From NCBI GenBank assembly GCA_030698935.1, contig JAUYLR010000094.1:1-5381 (forward strand): 5,381 nt of DNA, given 5' to 3'. The DNA comes from a bacterium (GTDB lineage Bacteria; Patescibacteriota; Minisyncoccia; Phycocordibacterales; UBA2100). Under the pieces are notes generated by a model. That model saw only the letters and a program-made list of their open reading frames with translations. It did no database searches and was not told the origin of the DNA. The position numbers and the translations under genes are program-made. Positions within the stretch are counted from its first letter, which is position 1. The number at the start of each line of letters is the position of its first letter. Positions 3,889 through 5,381 of the stretch are shown piece after piece.

Positions 3889-4888
3889 CGAGATATCCAA
3901 AAATGCCGCTCCGCACAGAGACCGGTGGCACTATTTGGATTTCTCAGAAGACAAACACAAATACGCGTACTTCGAATGGAAGTATCTCAACTTCATTCAG
4001 GGAGATATGGCGGGGTACATTATGTATATTGTAATTGACCCGGAGCATAAAACCTCTATCGGTTCCGGCAGACTCATGGCACGGGTATATCAGGGTGGGA
4101 AATATCACGGTGGCGTAATCAAAGTTCCAATGGAGAAGATTCAGTTTGACACCAGCACAGCGAGTGTAACGATGGACCGGGCACGGCTAGATGAAAAGAC
4201 TCCCCATAACTATGTAATCACTGGAGATGTAAACAATGTTTCGTGGAATCTTGAGTATCTGCAGAGTACTCAAACCATAGAAAGCTTTCAGAAAACTAAC
4301 TTCGGAATAATGCCGTGGGAGAACTCAAGTTGGTTGGTAAAAATGCCAAGAGCTCGTGTTGCGGGGTTGATATCAATAAATGGTGGAGAAATACCAATAA
4401 CTGCAATCGGGTATACAGATACAAACTGGGGAGAATGGTTACCGCTATTCTCAAGATACGATTGGGGGCAATTTAATGATGAGAATATTTCTGTCGCATT
4501 TCTTTTGGCCTATAAATGGGGTCGTATATCACAGTCTTTTGTTTATGTGGAGATAAATCATGAGGTTATAGTTTTTGAAAGCCCGACACTTAGGATGTTG
4601 GAAAGAAAATGGGGTACTGATGGAATCACTCACATTAGGATGCCGACAACAAGTAGCTTTGAAATTACAGGTGGGCCTTATACATTGAACTGTTCTTACG
4701 CACCCATTTTCACCGACATGATCGCAGTAAAAGTCTCTTCTTTACTGCCGAAACCATGCGTCGCCGAACAAGTTTCTAGGTTTAACGGTACTCTCAAAAA
4801 GAATGGAAAAACTATATACTCTTTTTCTGGCCTTGGGTTTTCTGAACACAACATAAATACATGGAAGAACACCGAAGTGACTCTGTAG
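3872..4888 (+). CDS. CrtC/AttH-like (lipocalin-like) protein
   Basis: A 338-residue protein without signal peptide or membrane helices. The signature is in the middle: W154 and P159-R-A-R-V-A-G165, then a short strand and G171-G, followed by GYTDTNWGEWLPLF (180-193) and YDWGQFND (196-203). This resembles the W..P.P.G.V.G...G...GYHDHNWG...W.WG pattern of the CrtC (hydroxyneurosporene synthase/carotenoid hydratase), AttH and tocopherol-cyclase-like group, two-domain beta-barrel proteins acting on or binding hydrophobic molecules. The central Asp183 is kept, but both His of YHDHNWG are Thr. The N-terminal FEWKYLNF...GYIMYIV strand pattern fits the first barrel. The ATG at 3872 overlaps the DUF5654 end by 17 nt; an in-frame ATG at 3776 would overlap that gene by far more. 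GC is visibly lower than in neighbours (24/60 at 4561-4620, 25/60 at 4261-4320). Substrate unknown. Confidence 0.68.
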   Translation: MKQAIDEISKNAAPHRDRWHYLDFSEDKHKYAYFEWKYLNFIQGDMAGYIMYIVIDPEHKTSIGSGRLMARVYQGGKYHGGVIKVPMEKIQFDTSTASVTMDRARLDEKTPHNYVITGDVNNVSWNLEYLQSTQTIESFQKTNFGIMPWENSSWLVKMPRARVAGLISINGGEIPITAIGYTDTNWGEWLPLFSRYDWGQFNDENISVAFLLAYKWGRISQSFVYVEINHEVIVFESPTLRMLERKWGTDGITHIRMPTTSSFEITGGPYTLNCSYAPIFTDMIAVKVSSLLPKPCVAEQVSRFNGTLKKNGKTIYSFSGLGFSEHNINTWKNTEVTL

Positions 4889-4901
4889 TGTACACTCAAG
4901 T

Positions 4902-5381
4902 ATGAAAGCAAGACGATTCGTCGCGATTGCAATTTTCGCCGTTCTCTTTTTGTTGCCCGCGGGCACGGATGCCGCCGTTATCTCAAAGCCGTTTGAAGTG
5001 TCCGGCTGGCTTCCGTATTGGCGGACGGCGACGAGCACTGGGGACGCGATGCAGCATCTTGATGTGTTTACAGAAATTAACCCGTTCGTCTACACGGTGA
5101 AGCTGGACGGCACTTTGAATGACGCGGGGAACATGCAGGAAGAGCCGTGGCTCTCTCTGCAGAAAGCCGCGCAGGCCAAGAAAATCCGCTACATTCCGAC
5201 TGTCATGTGGTCCAACGCGGAGGCGATGCACAGAATATTGAGCAAGCAGAAAACGCGCATCGCTCTTGAGGATGAAATTACGGCGTTGGTAAAAAAGAAC
5301 GGCTTTGATGGAATAGACATTGACTTTGAAGGGAAGAGGGCGGAAACGAGAACGTATTTCTCCACATTTCTCAAAGGTTTG
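4902..5381 (+). CDS. Secreted GH18-family glycosidase, N-terminal part
   Basis: The first 160 residues of a gene that runs off the window. The N-terminus is a signal peptide: basic MKARR, hydrophobic FVAIAIFAVLFLLPAG, and a likely cleavage after TDA or TDAA (residues 22-25). The mature part begins with SGWLPYWR (34-41), the first strand of a TIM barrel as in YaaH/SleL-like and chitinase-like proteins; strand two gives VFTEINPFVYTV, and strand four carries FDGIDIDFEG (135-144), the GH18 DxxDxDxE motif with catalytic Glu143 and Asp141. The family hydrolyses beta-1,4-linked N-acetylglucosamine polymers (chitin, peptidoglycan-related glycans) with substrate-assisted catalysis. It is 13 nt downstream of the CrtC-like gene, without an obvious promoter or Shine-Dalgarno, suggesting co-transcription. 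GC returns to the level of the earlier genes. Confidence 0.88.
   Translation, partial: MKARRFVAIAIFAVLFLLPAGTDAAVISKPFEVSGWLPYWRTATSTGDAMQHLDVFTEINPFVYTVKLDGTLNDAGNMQEEPWLSLQKAAQAKKIRYIPTVMWSNAEAMHRILSKQKTRIALEDEITALVKKNGFDGIDIDFEGKRAETRTYFSTFLKGL

Noticed and set aside
4887..4896. AGTGTACACT, a 10-bp palindrome over the CrtC-like stop codon
   Set aside because: Short enough to occur by chance and with no supporting context.
4696..5374. Reverse-strand frames of 61-98 codons near the end
   Set aside because: All are antisense to the CrtC-like and GH18 genes and show no domain or conserved motif.

Overview
The window looks like chromosomal DNA from a Candidate Phyla Radiation (Patescibacteria, probably Parcubacteria-like) bacterium. 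This is inferred from a DUF5654-type small membrane protein, dense small palindromic repeats between and inside genes, very compact gene packing, and the absence of clear Shine-Dalgarno sequences before any start codon. The placement was not tested by any search.

Layout. Bases 1-1473 hold a forward, tightly packed run: the C-terminal end of an EamA/DMT-type membrane transporter, a GIY-YIG nuclease-domain protein (UPF0213/YhbQ type) whose ATG overlaps the transporter stop, and the ribosome-associated GTPase Obg in a short form without a C-terminal extension. Bases 1474-1605 form a convergent intergenic spacer filled by a 75-bp imperfect palindrome. Bases 1606-2964, reverse strand, encode an HI0933/YhiN-type FAD-dependent oxidoreductase that appears to carry two in-frame repeat insertions.

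Bases 2965-3651 are the most unusual part. In order they hold a perfect 38-bp palindrome; a near-consensus sigma70 promoter (TTGACG, 17 nt, TGA-TATTAT); about 130 nt that can fold into a closed structure whose outer stem takes in the start codon of a 58-residue zinc-ribbon protein; an extended -10 promoter before a 22-residue ultrabasic peptide; a 73-bp array of GTATNNN heptads running first one way and then inverted; and a perfect 24-bp palindrome overlapping another extended -10 element. The structured unit may be a cis-regulatory leader, a small RNA or a mobile palindromic repeat. Sequence alone does not decide.

Bases 3652-5381 are a probable operon: DUF5654 membrane protein, a CrtC/AttH-like (hydroxyneurosporene synthase / lipocalin-like) protein of visibly lower GC that overlaps it by 17 nt, and after 13 nt a secreted GH18-family glycosidase cut off by the window edge. 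The first block is housekeeping in character (translation/GTPase). The last block suggests cell-envelope or extracellular functions. I see no tRNA, rRNA, CRISPR array, transposase or phage gene.
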